Origin: Mycobacterium hubeiense
GTDB lineage: Bacteria; Actinomycetota; Actinomycetes; Mycobacteriales; Mycobacteriaceae
Assembly (NCBI RefSeq): GCF_002838065.1
Contig: NZ_PIZU01000023.1
Span: 1 to 64,000 of the forward strand
Reading direction: 5' to 3'
Length of the DNA: 64,000 bases
Part shown: positions 31,931 to 40,874 of the stretch, in pieces
Position numbering within the stretch: the stretch's first letter is position 1
How the letters are laid out: each line of letters begins with the position of its first letter
Translations under genes and position numbers: made by a program
The notes under the pieces: generated by a model
The model's database searches: none
What the model saw: the letters and a program-made list of their open reading frames with translations, nothing else
What the model was told of the DNA's origin: nothing

Positions 31931-34570
31931 TTGGCGCACGGCTGGAAGCTCACGTCGGCACGGGATGTCACCGCGGACGGCGCAACGCTTTCCGGGGCGC
32001 ACTACCGTCCCACCGGCTGGCATGAGGTCCGCCAGATGCCGGCGACGGTGCTGCAGATCCTCACCGACGACGGCACCTACCCCGATCCGTACCGCGGCAC
32101 GAATCTACGTGATCAGATACCTCAAGACCTGTACCGACAGGATTGGTGGTACCGCACCACATTTGACGCGCCCGCCGGACACACCAGCTACCACTTGCAG
32201 CTTCCCGGCGTCAACTACCGCGCCGAGGTGTGGCTGAACGGTCATCTGGTGGCCGGCAACAGACAGATCGTCGGTATGCACACCAGCCACCAACTCGATG
32301 TCACACCGTGGATCGAGCAGGCGGAGACCAACGTGCTGGCCGTCAAGATCACTCCAGAGCAGGCACTCCAAGACATCGACGGTGTCGAATTGGCCGACAG
32401 CTGGTACGACTGGATCAACTGGAGATATCTCGGATATCAGGGGCCCGGCAAGAACCCGGCGAACGGTAATTCCTTTGTGCCTGACCGTAATGCCGGCATC
32501 TTCAAACCGATTTCTCTGCGAGCCTCGGGCGCAGTCCTCATCGGCCCGTCGACGGTCAACACGGAGCTACCCCAGGCGGATCGAGCCAGGCTGACGATCC
32601 ACACCAGCGTGCGCAACTCGTCGTCGCGAGCCGTTCGCGGCACACTGCTGGCAACGATCACCCGCGCGGGCAAGCCGGACCTCGGTGTTGAACAAGCAGT
32701 CACTCTGGCGCCAGGGGAAGATCGCGAAATCAGTTTCACCCCCAATACTTTCGCAGCGCTGACAGTGGCCAACCCTGACCTGTGGTGGCCCTACACCATG
32801 GGCGAGCCGAATCTGTACGACCTGCGGTTGGAATTCCGGCAATACAACCAGGTCGTCGATGCCAGCGAACAGCGGTTCGGCATCCGCACCGTCACCCAGC
32901 ACCGCGACGACAACGAGCAGTTCCCGGAACTGGGCGCCGGCGGCAACTTCTACCTGAAGGTCAACGGCAAAGACTTCCTGGTGCGCGGCGCGGCATACAC
33001 GCCGGATCTGCTCTACAAATACGACCCGGACCGCGAAGCGGCGATCCTGCGCTACGTCAAAGACTTGGGCCTCAACATGATTCGCTTCGAGGGCAAGTTC
33101 CCCGGCGAGAACATCGTCGAGCTGGCCGACGAGCTCGGCATCCCGCTCATGTTCGGGTGGATGTGCTGCAACCAGTGGGAGAAGTGGTCTCAGTGGGACG
33201 CCGAGGATCACCGGGTCGCCCAGGACAGCCTGCGCTCGCAGATTCTGATGCTGCGCCGGCACCCGTCGGTGTTCCTCTGGGCCAACGGAAGTGACGGTAA
33301 GGCGCCTCCGGACGTGCTGGGCAGATACCACCAGATCATCGAGCGATTGCACTGGCAGAACGCGACCGTCGACACCGTCTCATCGTTCACCAGAGACGCC
33401 ACCGGTGTCATCGACTGGGACGGCATCCACATGGCCGGCCCGTACAGTTGGCGCCCGCCCAGCTACTGGTTCAGCGGGCGCTACGGCGCCACTCGCGGAT
33501 CCACCGCCGAGCAGGGCGACAACGAGCACATCCCGCCGGTGGCCAGCCTGCGCAAGTTCATTCCGCCGGAACGGCTTTGGCCAATCAACGACACCTGGTA
33601 CTTCCACGCCGGTTCGAACACCAGCAACTCCACCCTGACCAGCATCCGGCGCGCCATCCTGCGGCGCTACGGATCATCCAGCAGCGCAGAGGAATTCGCG
33701 GCAAAAGCCCAACTGGCGCACTATGAGTCCACGCGCGCTCAGTTCGAGGCGTACGCCGCGAAGGGCTGGGCCACCCACAAGATGACGATCTACTGGATGC
33801 TCAACAACCATTGGCCGTCGTTCTTCGGCCATATCTTCGACTACTACCTGCGGCCCGGTGGCGCGTACTTCGGCGCCAAGAAGGGGCTGCGGCCGCTGTC
33901 GGTGGTGTTCGATTCGTACGCCACCGGCGATCACCGGCTGGCCAACGTCACGGTGGTGAATCAGACGACGCGGGACCGCGACGGTCTGCGCGTGCGCGTG
34001 CGGGTGTACGACCTCGCAGGCAACCTACGCGAGGACTCCGTTACCGGCGCGCTCACCGTGGCGGCGGGCGGCACGGCGCTCGCCATGACGCTGCCTCGCG
34101 TTGCGCGTGACTCGCCGGTCTACTTCGTGCGCTGCCAGTTGACCGACCGTGATGGCAACGTCATGGCGGAGAACACCTACTGGCAGTCGCAGCGCCTCGA
34201 CGACGTCGGGGAGCCACGCACCGACACTGCGTTCGAGCTGAACCAGGTCAGCTGGGCCGACATGACGGCGCTCGACGACATGCCCGAGGTCGCGCTGGAC
34301 GTCACCGCGCAGCGAGCGCCGGGGGAGCGCGACGTCACCGTCCGGCTGCACAACCCGACGCGCCGGATCGCGTTCTTCGAACGAGTGGAGTTCACCGCGA
34401 CCCGCGACGGCGACGAGATCCTTCCGGTCGAGTACTCCGACAACTACGTCACCGTGTTCCCCGGCGAAACCGTCGAGGTTCGCGCTGCGATCCCGCCGTC
34501 CGGCCCGACGGCGACCTGGGTGCGGGTCAGCGGCCACAACACGACGCCGCAGGTGGTGGCGGTCGGATAG
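31931..34570 (+). CDS. Glycoside hydrolase family 2, exo-beta-D-glucosaminidase type
   Basis: An 879-residue enzyme from a TTG at 31931. The sugar-binding domain (HLQLPGVNYRAEVWLNGHLV), Ig-like domain and TIM barrel are in order. The catalytic acid is the Asp of ANGSDG near 455 and the nucleophile is the Glu of STAEQG near 527; the 72-residue spacing equals that of CsxA (Asp469, Glu541), an exo-chitosanase. The frame stays open upstream to 31808 and encodes a perfect signal peptide (GRILLALLLLLVSLCAAD) with no ATG, GTG or TTG start. The real start is therefore probably upstream and non-canonical or mutated. It probably acts outside the cell. Confidence 0.85.
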   Translation: MAHGWKLTSARDVTADGATLSGAHYRPTGWHEVRQMPATVLQILTDDGTYPDPYRGTNLRDQIPQDLYRQDWWYRTTFDAPAGHTSYHLQLPGVNYRAEVWLNGHLVAGNRQIVGMHTSHQLDVTPWIEQAETNVLAVKITPEQALQDIDGVELADSWYDWINWRYLGYQGPGKNPANGNSFVPDRNAGIFKPISLRASGAVLIGPSTVNTELPQADRARLTIHTSVRNSSSRAVRGTLLATITRAGKPDLGVEQAVTLAPGEDREISFTPNTFAALTVANPDLWWPYTMGEPNLYDLRLEFRQYNQVVDASEQRFGIRTVTQHRDDNEQFPELGAGGNFYLKVNGKDFLVRGAAYTPDLLYKYDPDREAAILRYVKDLGLNMIRFEGKFPGENIVELADELGIPLMFGWMCCNQWEKWSQWDAEDHRVAQDSLRSQILMLRRHPSVFLWANGSDGKAPPDVLGRYHQIIERLHWQNATVDTVSSFTRDATGVIDWDGIHMAGPYSWRPPSYWFSGRYGATRGSTAEQGDNEHIPPVASLRKFIPPERLWPINDTWYFHAGSNTSNSTLTSIRRAILRRYGSSSSAEEFAAKAQLAHYESTRAQFEAYAAKGWATHKMTIYWMLNNHWPSFFGHIFDYYLRPGGAYFGAKKGLRPLSVVFDSYATGDHRLANVTVVNQTTRDRDGLRVRVRVYDLAGNLREDSVTGALTVAAGGTALAMTLPRVARDSPVYFVRCQLTDRDGNVMAENTYWQSQRLDDVGEPRTDTAFELNQVSWADMTALDDMPEVALDVTAQRAPGERDVTVRLHNPTRRIAFFERVEFTATRDGDEILPVEYSDNYVTVFPGETVEVRAAIPPSGPTATWVRVSGHNTTPQVVAVG

Positions 34571-34627
34571 CCGCGGGCCGAGCCGCGTCGGATACCTTGG
34601 AGCGGCAGCCCGTAACAGGAGGAACAT

Positions 34628-34858
34628 ATGATGAGCGCAACCGTTGACCGGCAGGAGCTCGTCCGGCTCGCCGAGGAGGCCGGCTGGCGGCACCAGGCCG
34701 ACGACCGCGTCGACGTCTATGTCCGGGGAAACGCCCGGGTGCGAGTGATCTGGCGCGGCGACGACGTGATCAACGGCGGCTCGCTCTTCCACGACGACAT
34801 CATGACCACCTACACACGGGATTTCGCGGCCATCAACCGATGGCTCACCGCCAAGTGA
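34628..34858 (+). CDS. Small conserved hypothetical protein
   Basis: A 76-residue protein with an alternating helix-strand pattern: VDRQELVRLAEEAGWRHQAD, then VDVYVRGNARVRVIWRGDD and a C-terminal ITRDF-like helix (TYTRDFAAINRWLTAK). AGGAGG lies four bases before the ATG, a very strong ribosome site; the second codon is also ATG. It ends 7 bases before cinA, so the two are one transcript. No family recognised. Confidence 0.75.
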   Translation: MMSATVDRQELVRLAEEAGWRHQADDRVDVYVRGNARVRVIWRGDDVINGGSLFHDDIMTTYTRDFAAINRWLTAK

Positions 34859-34865
34859 GAATCCG

Positions 34866-36134
34866 GTGAGCGTCCGCGCCGGCATCGTGGTGACCGGGAC
34901 CGAGGTCCTCACCGGGCGCGTCGCCGACCTCAACGGACCCTGGCTCGCCGACCGCCTCCTGGAGTTGGGGGTCGAACTGGCCCACATCACGATCTGCGGC
35001 GATCGCCCCGCCGACATCGAGGCGCAGCTGCGCTTTCTGGCGGATCAGGGAGTGGATCTGATCATCACCAGCGGTGGATTGGGCCCCACCGCCGACGATA
35101 TGACCGTCGAGGTGGTGGCGCGGTTCTGTGGGCGCGAGCTGGTGCTGGACCAACAGCTCGAAGCCACGATCACCGCGATCCTGCAGCGGCTGATGGCCCG
35201 CTTCACCGGCGTGGACTTCGAGGCGGTGCGCGCCGCGAACCGCAAACAAGCCCTCGTTCCACTCGGCGCGCAGGTGATCGACCCGGTGGGCACCGCACCG
35301 GGCGTCGTGGTGCCCGGCAAACCGACGGTGGTCGTGCTGCCGGGACCGCCGCGCGAACTGCAACCCATGTGGCACACGGCCGTGGCGACCGATGCGGTGC
35401 AGACGGCGATCGCCGGGCGGACGATGTACCGGCAGGACACCGTGCGCATGTTCGGGCTGCCGGAGTCGGGGGTGGCCGACACGCTGCGCGACGCCGAGAA
35501 GGCCATTCCCGGGTTCGACGCGCTCGAAATCACCACCTGCCTGCGGCGCGGCGAAGTCGAAATGGTGACGCGCTACGAGCCGCAGGCCGCGCCGATGTAC
35601 GCGGCGCTGGTCGAGTTGCTCCACGAGCGCCACGACCGCGAAATCTTCTCCGAGGACGGCTCGCGGGTTGACGACCAGGTGGCGCGGCTGCTGGCCGGTC
35701 GGCGCATCGCGGTTGCAGAATCCTGCACCGCGGGCCTGCTCGCGGCCCGACTGACGGAGCTTCCCGGTTCTTCGGCGTACGTCGCCGGTGGCGTGGTCGC
35801 CTACGCCAACGAGGCGAAAACCCAACTGCTCGGCGTGGCCGCGGAGCTGATCGACACGCACGGGGCGGTGTCCGAACCCGTCGCCGAGGCGATGGCGCGC
35901 GGTGTGCTGGGCCGCTTCGACGCCAACACCGCGATCGCGATCACGGGCATCGCGGGCCCCGGCGGCGGGACAGACGACAAGCCGGTGGGCACAGTGTGTT
36001 TCAGCGTGCTGTTGGCGGGTGCGGCACCCGTCACCCACACCCTGCGGCTGCCCGGCAACCGCAACGACATCCGCGAGCGGTCGACGACGGTGGCCATGCA
36101 TCTGCTGCGTCGCGCCCTGATGGAGACGACCTGA
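34866..36134 (+). CDS. cinA: CinA-like protein (competence/damage-inducible family)
   Basis: A 422-residue two-domain protein. The N-terminal MoaB/MogA-like domain has GIVVTGTEVLTGRVADLNGP and TSGGLGPTADDMT, and acts in the family as an ADP-ribose pyrophosphatase. The C-terminal CinA domain has ESCTAGLLAARLTELPGSSA and GIAGPGGGTDDKPVGTV, associated with NMN deamidase activity. The pair recycles pyridine nucleotide by-products. Length is close to M. tuberculosis CinA (Rv1901), which is reported to affect drug tolerance by cleaving NAD-drug adducts. The start is GTG. Confidence 0.92.
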   Translation: MSVRAGIVVTGTEVLTGRVADLNGPWLADRLLELGVELAHITICGDRPADIEAQLRFLADQGVDLIITSGGLGPTADDMTVEVVARFCGRELVLDQQLEATITAILQRLMARFTGVDFEAVRAANRKQALVPLGAQVIDPVGTAPGVVVPGKPTVVVLPGPPRELQPMWHTAVATDAVQTAIAGRTMYRQDTVRMFGLPESGVADTLRDAEKAIPGFDALEITTCLRRGEVEMVTRYEPQAAPMYAALVELLHERHDREIFSEDGSRVDDQVARLLAGRRIAVAESCTAGLLAARLTELPGSSAYVAGGVVAYANEAKTQLLGVAAELIDTHGAVSEPVAEAMARGVLGRFDANTAIAITGIAGPGGGTDDKPVGTVCFSVLLAGAAPVTHTLRLPGNRNDIRERSTTVAMHLLRRALMETT

Positions 36135-36176
36135 GGTGTGCGCCGCCGAAAATTGAATGCGGGTCGCTAACGGCTT

Positions 36177-37385
36177 GTGGCACAGTCGCGTTCTGTGATC
36201 ACCTCCCTCCGCTCGGTCACCGACGACGACTGGCCGGCGATGTCGTTGTTGGGCGCCACATGTTTTGGCGAGTTCGGGCATCCGGATTCAGAAGCGGCGT
36301 GGCGCGCCATGGTGGCCGACGACGGCGGCGTCGTCGTGTGCGACGGCACCGACATCGTCGGTATGGCGATATACCTCGACCTGCGGCTCACGGTGCCGGG
36401 CGGGACGGTGCTGCCGGTGGCCGGCCTCAGTTGGGTAGCGGTGGCGCCCACCCACCGCCGGCGCGGACTTCTGCGCGCCATGTACACCGAACTGCACCAA
36501 CGTATTGCCGATGCCAAGTATCCGATCGCGGCACTGACGGCCAGTGAGGGCGGCATCTACGGCCGTTTCGGGTACGGACCGGCCACCATCGAGCAGGAAC
36601 TCGCGGTCGAGCGCCGGTTCGCGCAGTTCCACGCCGACGTCCCCGATCCCGGCGGCGTGCGGTTGGTCAAGCCCGCCGAGCATCGCGACGAGTTCGCCGC
36701 GATCTACGAGCGATGGCGCCTGGAGACACCCGGCGGGCTGATTCGTCCGCAGGCGTTGTGGGATGACCTGCTCGCCGACCGCGACAACACCCGCGGCGGC
36801 GGCAGCGAGTGGTTTGCGTTGCTCCATCCGGACGGCTACGCCCTGTATCGGGTGCACGGCGAGGATCCGATGACGGTACGGGTCCACGAGGTCACCGCGG
36901 CGACCGCCGACGGCCACGCCGCCATATGGCGTGCGCTCATCGGTCTGGATTTGATGGACAAGATCGTCATCGGTACCCACCCCGGTGATCCGCTGCCGTA
37001 CCTGCTGACCGACCCTCGACGGGCGCGCACCATCTCCTACGGCGACGATTTGTGGCTTCGGATCATGGATGTTCCCGCTGCGCTCGCCGCCCGGCGATAC
37101 CAGGCGGATCTGTCCGCCGTGATCGAGGTTTCGGACCGATTCCGCAGTGACGGGGGCAGATTCGTGCTCGAGGTTCGTGACGGTCGCGCTCACTGCGTCC
37201 CGACAGACGCCCCAGGGGAGGTCGCGATGGACATCGACGTGCTGGGCAGCCTCTACCTGGGGGCGCACCGAGCGTCGGCGTTTGCCGCGGCAAATCGGTT
37301 GCGGGCCAATGACTCTGTGCTCATCCATCAGATCGACGCCGCGTTCGTGAGCGATGTACCCGCCGAATTGGGCTTCGGTTTCTAG
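36177..37385 (+). CDS. eis: Eis-family N-acetyltransferase
   Basis: A 402-residue enzyme. The N-terminal GNAT domain has VAPTHRRRGLLRAMYTELHQ (acetyl-CoA pyrophosphate loop) and ALTASEGGIYGRFGYGPATI; a second GNAT-like domain and a sterol-carrier-like C-terminal domain follow, with DVLGSLYLGAHRASAFAAAN. The protein ends in Phe, whose carboxylate is the catalytic base in known Eis. Family members are hexameric, acetylate many amines of aminoglycosides and also host proteins. The GTG start aligns with the start of M. tuberculosis Eis (Rv2416c). Confidence 0.93.
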   Translation: MAQSRSVITSLRSVTDDDWPAMSLLGATCFGEFGHPDSEAAWRAMVADDGGVVVCDGTDIVGMAIYLDLRLTVPGGTVLPVAGLSWVAVAPTHRRRGLLRAMYTELHQRIADAKYPIAALTASEGGIYGRFGYGPATIEQELAVERRFAQFHADVPDPGGVRLVKPAEHRDEFAAIYERWRLETPGGLIRPQALWDDLLADRDNTRGGGSEWFALLHPDGYALYRVHGEDPMTVRVHEVTAATADGHAAIWRALIGLDLMDKIVIGTHPGDPLPYLLTDPRRARTISYGDDLWLRIMDVPAALAARRYQADLSAVIEVSDRFRSDGGRFVLEVRDGRAHCVPTDAPGEVAMDIDVLGSLYLGAHRASAFAAANRLRANDSVLIHQIDAAFVSDVPAELGFGF

Positions 37386-37408
37386 CCGCGGCGCGAGATC
37401 ATGGCCTG

Positions 37409-38242
37409 ATGGCCGACAACCTCAACGAGCTCTACAGCGTCAAGCCCGACGAATTCACCGCGTTGCGCACCAAGCTCGCCGCGGCGGCCAAGAAGCGCGG
37501 CGACGCTGCCGCCGCCAAGCAGATCTCCGCCGCGCGCAAGCCCACCACCGCGGCCTGGGTCGTCAACCTGGCGGCACGCAACGAGCAGACGCGGCGGCGG
37601 CTGACTGACCTCGGTGACCGGCTACGGGCAGCGCACGCCGCCATGGACGGCGAGCGCATCCGCGAGTTGTCGAGCGAGCAACGCCGGCTGATCGACGAGG
37701 TTGTCCGAAGCGGTTTCGCCGCCGCCGGAGTGAATGACCCCTCCGCCGCACTGCGTGACGATGTCGTCGGCACGGTGCAGGCGGCGATCGCCGACCCCGA
37801 GGTGGCGGCGCGACTCGGCCGCCTGACGAAGGCCGAGCAGTGGACCGGCTTCGGCGAATTCGGTGACACCGCAACGGTATCCACGCCCAGCAGGCCGAAG
37901 ACGCAACGGGAGCCGAAACCCGCGAGGGCCGAGCCTGCCGACGACACCCTCGATGAAGCACGCCGGGAACGCGAAGCCCTGCGCGCCACACTGGACGCGG
38001 CCGAGCGCGCCAAGGCCGAGGCGGACGACGCGTTGACCGAGCGGCAGGCCGACCTGGCGGCGGCGCGGTTACGCCGCGACGACGCCCGCCGTCGCCTCAC
38101 CGAGGCGGAGGAAGCGCTCTACGCCGCCGAAGACGCTTATGACAAGGCCAAGCAGGCCAGCCGGGAGGCGACCGAAGCCGTCAAAGACGCCAAAGGGCGC
38201 CTGAAGGAAGCCGAGCGGGCCACCCGTCGGCGATCCAGCTGA
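37409..38242 (+). CDS. Coiled-coil conserved hypothetical protein
   Basis: A 277-residue soluble protein. Residues 1-140 form a mainly helical domain starting NLNELYSVKPDEFTALRTKL with KPTTAAWVVNLAARNEQTRR. A Pro-rich hinge near 150-175 is followed by an extended coiled coil with Ala/Glu/Arg heptads (DEARREREALRATLDAAERA onward) to the basic end. This layout is known in actinobacterial proteins of unknown role. It follows eis by 23 bases on the same strand. No enzymatic motif seen. Confidence 0.8.
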   Translation: MADNLNELYSVKPDEFTALRTKLAAAAKKRGDAAAAKQISAARKPTTAAWVVNLAARNEQTRRRLTDLGDRLRAAHAAMDGERIRELSSEQRRLIDEVVRSGFAAAGVNDPSAALRDDVVGTVQAAIADPEVAARLGRLTKAEQWTGFGEFGDTATVSTPSRPKTQREPKPARAEPADDTLDEARREREALRATLDAAERAKAEADDALTERQADLAAARLRRDDARRRLTEAEEALYAAEDAYDKAKQASREATEAVKDAKGRLKEAERATRRRSS

Positions 38243-38244
38243 AC

Positions 38245-39159
38245 TCACTTCTGCGCGGAGCTGTCCCACGCGTCGAGCATCGTGCGCATGATCTCTTCAG
38301 CGCGCCCCAGCCCGGCGAGGTGGCTTTCGCCCGGCAGGTGGTACAGCCGCGCGTCGGGCAGCTTCGACACCACATGCTCGCCATGGGCGAACGGCACGAT
38401 GTGGTCGCGGTCGCCGTGCCACCAGTAGACGGGGACTTTCACCTCGTCGAGCCGAAAACCCCAGTCGCGGGCGAAGACCACGATGTCGGCAAACGGGGCG
38501 GCGAGCTGTTTGCGGCTGCCGTTGAGCAGGTCGTCGAGGAACATCGCCTTGAACTCGGGACGCACCAACAGTTGGCGGTCGGCCTCGGGGGAGATCCGGG
38601 CATACGCATAGAGTGCGGGCTCCGCGACGGGCCGGATCAGGCGGATCAGGCCGGTGGCCGCCAGGCGGATGGGGAGCCCGGCCACCTGCAGCAGAGGTGC
38701 GACGAAGGTGCCGAGGGCCATCACACCGCCGCCGATGGCGTCGGGGCCGCTGGTGGGCGCCACGCCGCCGAGTACACCGACCGCCAGAACGCGGTCGGGC
38801 ATGGCCGCAGCGCAGGCCAGTGTGTAGGGGCCGCCGCCGGAAAGCCCGATGACCTCCATCTTGTCGATGCCCAACGTGTCGGCGATCGTGCGCAGATCCT
38901 CGGCGAAGGCAAAGACGTTCTCGTACTGGTGCGGTGTCGACGAGCCGATGCCGGGCCGGTCGAGTCCGATCAACCGGATGTGGTGCTCGTCGGCGAACAC
39001 CCGCGCCTCTGTCGGAATCTGCCGGCGCGCGCCGGGAGTGCCGTGCAGCCAGAAGATGGCGCGGCCCTGAGGGTTCCCGAATTCGGCGAAGCCGATCTGC
39101 CGGTCCTCGCCGACAGCGATGTTTCCCTCGATCTTGGGGCGCTCGATTGCGACAACCAT
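38245..39159 (-). CDS. Alpha/beta hydrolase
   Basis: A 304-residue serine hydrolase. Oxyanion region FWLHGTPGARRQ, nucleophile elbow VIGLSGGGPYTLA, an acid near WWHGDRDHIVP and the catalytic His in LPGESHLAGLGRAEEI are all present. ATG at 39159 is preferred because the fold begins there (VVAIERPKIEG); the frame is open 48 bases further. It converges with the coiled-coil gene with 2 bases between stops. Substrates of this class range from esters to epoxides and cannot be inferred. Confidence 0.88.
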   Translation of the reverse strand: MVVAIERPKIEGNIAVGEDRQIGFAEFGNPQGRAIFWLHGTPGARRQIPTEARVFADEHHIRLIGLDRPGIGSSTPHQYENVFAFAEDLRTIADTLGIDKMEVIGLSGGGPYTLACAAAMPDRVLAVGVLGGVAPTSGPDAIGGGVMALGTFVAPLLQVAGLPIRLAATGLIRLIRPVAEPALYAYARISPEADRQLLVRPEFKAMFLDDLLNGSRKQLAAPFADIVVFARDWGFRLDEVKVPVYWWHGDRDHIVPFAHGEHVVSKLPDARLYHLPGESHLAGLGRAEEIMRTMLDAWDSSAQK

Positions 39160-39216
39160 GCGCAGAGTGTCGCACGTGCCCCAGGTCACATTTGCAGACG
39201 GGGGCAAACTCCCGAA

Positions 39217-39711
39217 CTATGCCTGCAAGACAGACCTGAAGGCTTGTTCCGCGGCGTCGCCATGGACGGCGAACACCACACGCTGCAGCGACGCGGGCTG
39301 ATGCTGCCGGACCGCGTCGATCATCAGCCGGGCCGCCGCGTCGAGCGGGAAACCGCCGACTCCGGTGCCGAACGCCACCAAGGCCAGCGACCGGCAGCCC
39401 AGTTCGTCGGCCTTGCGCAGCGTCGACTCGGTGGCTCGCGTGATGATCTCGGCGGAGGTCGGCCCACCGAGTTCCATTGTCGCGGCGTGTATCACGTAGC
39501 GCGCCGGCATGTTGCCTGCCGTCGTCTCGACCGCCTCACCGAGGCCGATCGGCGCCTTCTCGTCCGACTCCCGCTGCACCTCCGGACCACCGGCGCGGGC
39601 GATCGCCGCGGCAACCCCGCCGCCGTGCCGCAACCGCGTGTTGGCCGCGTTGGCGATCGCGTCCACGTCCAGCTTCGTCACGTCCGCCTGAAGAACTTCC
39701 ATCTCGACCAT
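39217..39711 (-). CDS. Macro domain protein (ADP-ribose binding)
   Basis: A 164-residue stand-alone macro domain. The ADP-ribose-binding segments are DVTKLDVDAIANAANTRLRH plus GGGVAAAIARAGG and LVAFGTGVGGFPLDAAA. Such proteins remove acetyl from O-acetyl-ADP-ribose or ADP-ribose from modified targets. In M. tuberculosis a macro-domain lipoprotein (LppD, Rv1899c) lies near cinA; here the domain is soluble, with no signal peptide. It is upstream of the alpha/beta hydrolase on the same strand with 57 bases between. Confidence 0.88.
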   Translation of the reverse strand: MVEMEVLQADVTKLDVDAIANAANTRLRHGGGVAAAIARAGGPEVQRESDEKAPIGLGEAVETTAGNMPARYVIHAATMELGGPTSAEIITRATESTLRKADELGCRSLALVAFGTGVGGFPLDAAARLMIDAVRQHQPASLQRVVFAVHGDAAEQAFRSVLQA

Positions 39712-39822
39712 GACTGTCGCCTACCAGATAACGGTGGTCGGGGCAATGCGCCTGCGCCGAAACCGCCATCGCGATCCCGGCATCTCGGTAACGTCGGGGA
39801 CCATGCGAAAGGGCGTCGGCGC

Positions 39823-40872
39823 GTGCTGACCGCGGCCTTGCGGGATCTGCAGTGGCGGCGCCGGCGCTTCCTCATCGCAATCGTCGGAACCGGAATGGTA
39901 TTCGCGATGACGCTGGTGCTGACCGGGTTGACCAACGGGTTTCGCGTGGAGGCCGCGCGCACAGTCGACTCTCTCGGCATCGACACGTACCTGATCAAGA
40001 CCGGCGCGGCGGGGCCGTTCATCGGTTCGGCGACGTTCCCCGCGGCAGAGTTGCGGGCGGTCGCCCGGATTCCCGGCGTGCAGATCGCGGTGCCGCTCGT
40101 GTACGGGAGCGCGATCATCCAGCGCGGCGACTCGCCGCAGCAGGCCAACATCTTTGGGGCGTCGCAACGCGGTCCCGGGATGCCGGCGATGATGGCCGGC
40201 CGTGCGCCAGGCGCCCCCGGTGAGCTCGCGGTATCCGACACGCTGGGCCGCGGTCTCGGTGACGTTATTGAAATCGGTTCTCGCACAATGCGTATCGTCG
40301 GCCTGGTCAAGGACTCGACGGCGCTGTCGGGACAGCCGAACGTATTCCTCACCGTCGAAGGTGCGCAGCAGTTGCTGTTCTCCGGTCAGCCGCTGATCTC
40401 CTCGATCGGCATCGCCGGGCAGCCCGCGCACGTTCCGCAGGGCTACCGGGTCGTCGACCGCGCGGATGCCATGAACGACATGTTGCGCCCGCTCAACGGG
40501 GCATACCGTGCGATGAGCTTCATGGCCGTGCTGCTGTGGGTGGTCGCGGCGTTGATCGTCGGCTCGCTCATCTATCTCTCGGCGCTGGAACGCACCCGCG
40601 ACTTCGCGGTGTTCAAGGCCGTCGGTGTGACGACCCGCGCGGTGCTCGCCGGCCTCGCGTTGCAGGCGGTCCTCGTTGCGGTGATCTCGGCGCTGTTCGG
40701 TGGTGTGCTGTCGCTCATCCTCGGCCCGCTGTTTCCGCTGCGCGTGGTGGTGCCGGGATCGGCGTTCGTGCTATTGCCCGCCGTGGCCGTGCTGATCGGG
40801 CTGCTCGCCAGCGTTGCCGGCCTGCGCCGTGCGGTTCGGGTCGACCCGGCCCTCGCGTTCGGAGGTCCTTGA
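39823..40872 (+). CDS. ABC transporter permease, FtsX/MacB type (Rv0072-like)
   Basis: A 349-residue permease with helix 1 at FLIAIVGTGMVFAMTLVLTG, a large extracytoplasmic MacB-like domain (residues 45-215), and three C-terminal helices: SFMAVLLWVVAALIVGSLIY, LAGLALQAVLVAVISALFGG and VLLPAVAVLIGLLASVAGL. Length (349) and partner gene match M. tuberculosis Rv0072-Rv0073, annotated as a glutamine transporter although the fold is that of a lipid- or toxin-handling FtsX permease. GTG at 39823 is the in-frame start. It overlaps no other gene and is followed two bases later by the ATPase. Confidence 0.88.
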   Translation: MLTAALRDLQWRRRRFLIAIVGTGMVFAMTLVLTGLTNGFRVEAARTVDSLGIDTYLIKTGAAGPFIGSATFPAAELRAVARIPGVQIAVPLVYGSAIIQRGDSPQQANIFGASQRGPGMPAMMAGRAPGAPGELAVSDTLGRGLGDVIEIGSRTMRIVGLVKDSTALSGQPNVFLTVEGAQQLLFSGQPLISSIGIAGQPAHVPQGYRVVDRADAMNDMLRPLNGAYRAMSFMAVLLWVVAALIVGSLIYLSALERTRDFAVFKAVGVTTRAVLAGLALQAVLVAVISALFGGVLSLILGPLFPLRVVVPGSAFVLLPAVAVLIGLLASVAGLRRAVRVDPALAFGGP

Positions 40873-40874
40873 CC

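Noticed and set aside
38320..39822. Long open frame upstream of the ABC permease
   Set aside because: It is the reverse shadow of the alpha/beta hydrolase and macro-domain genes; the permease begins at 39823.
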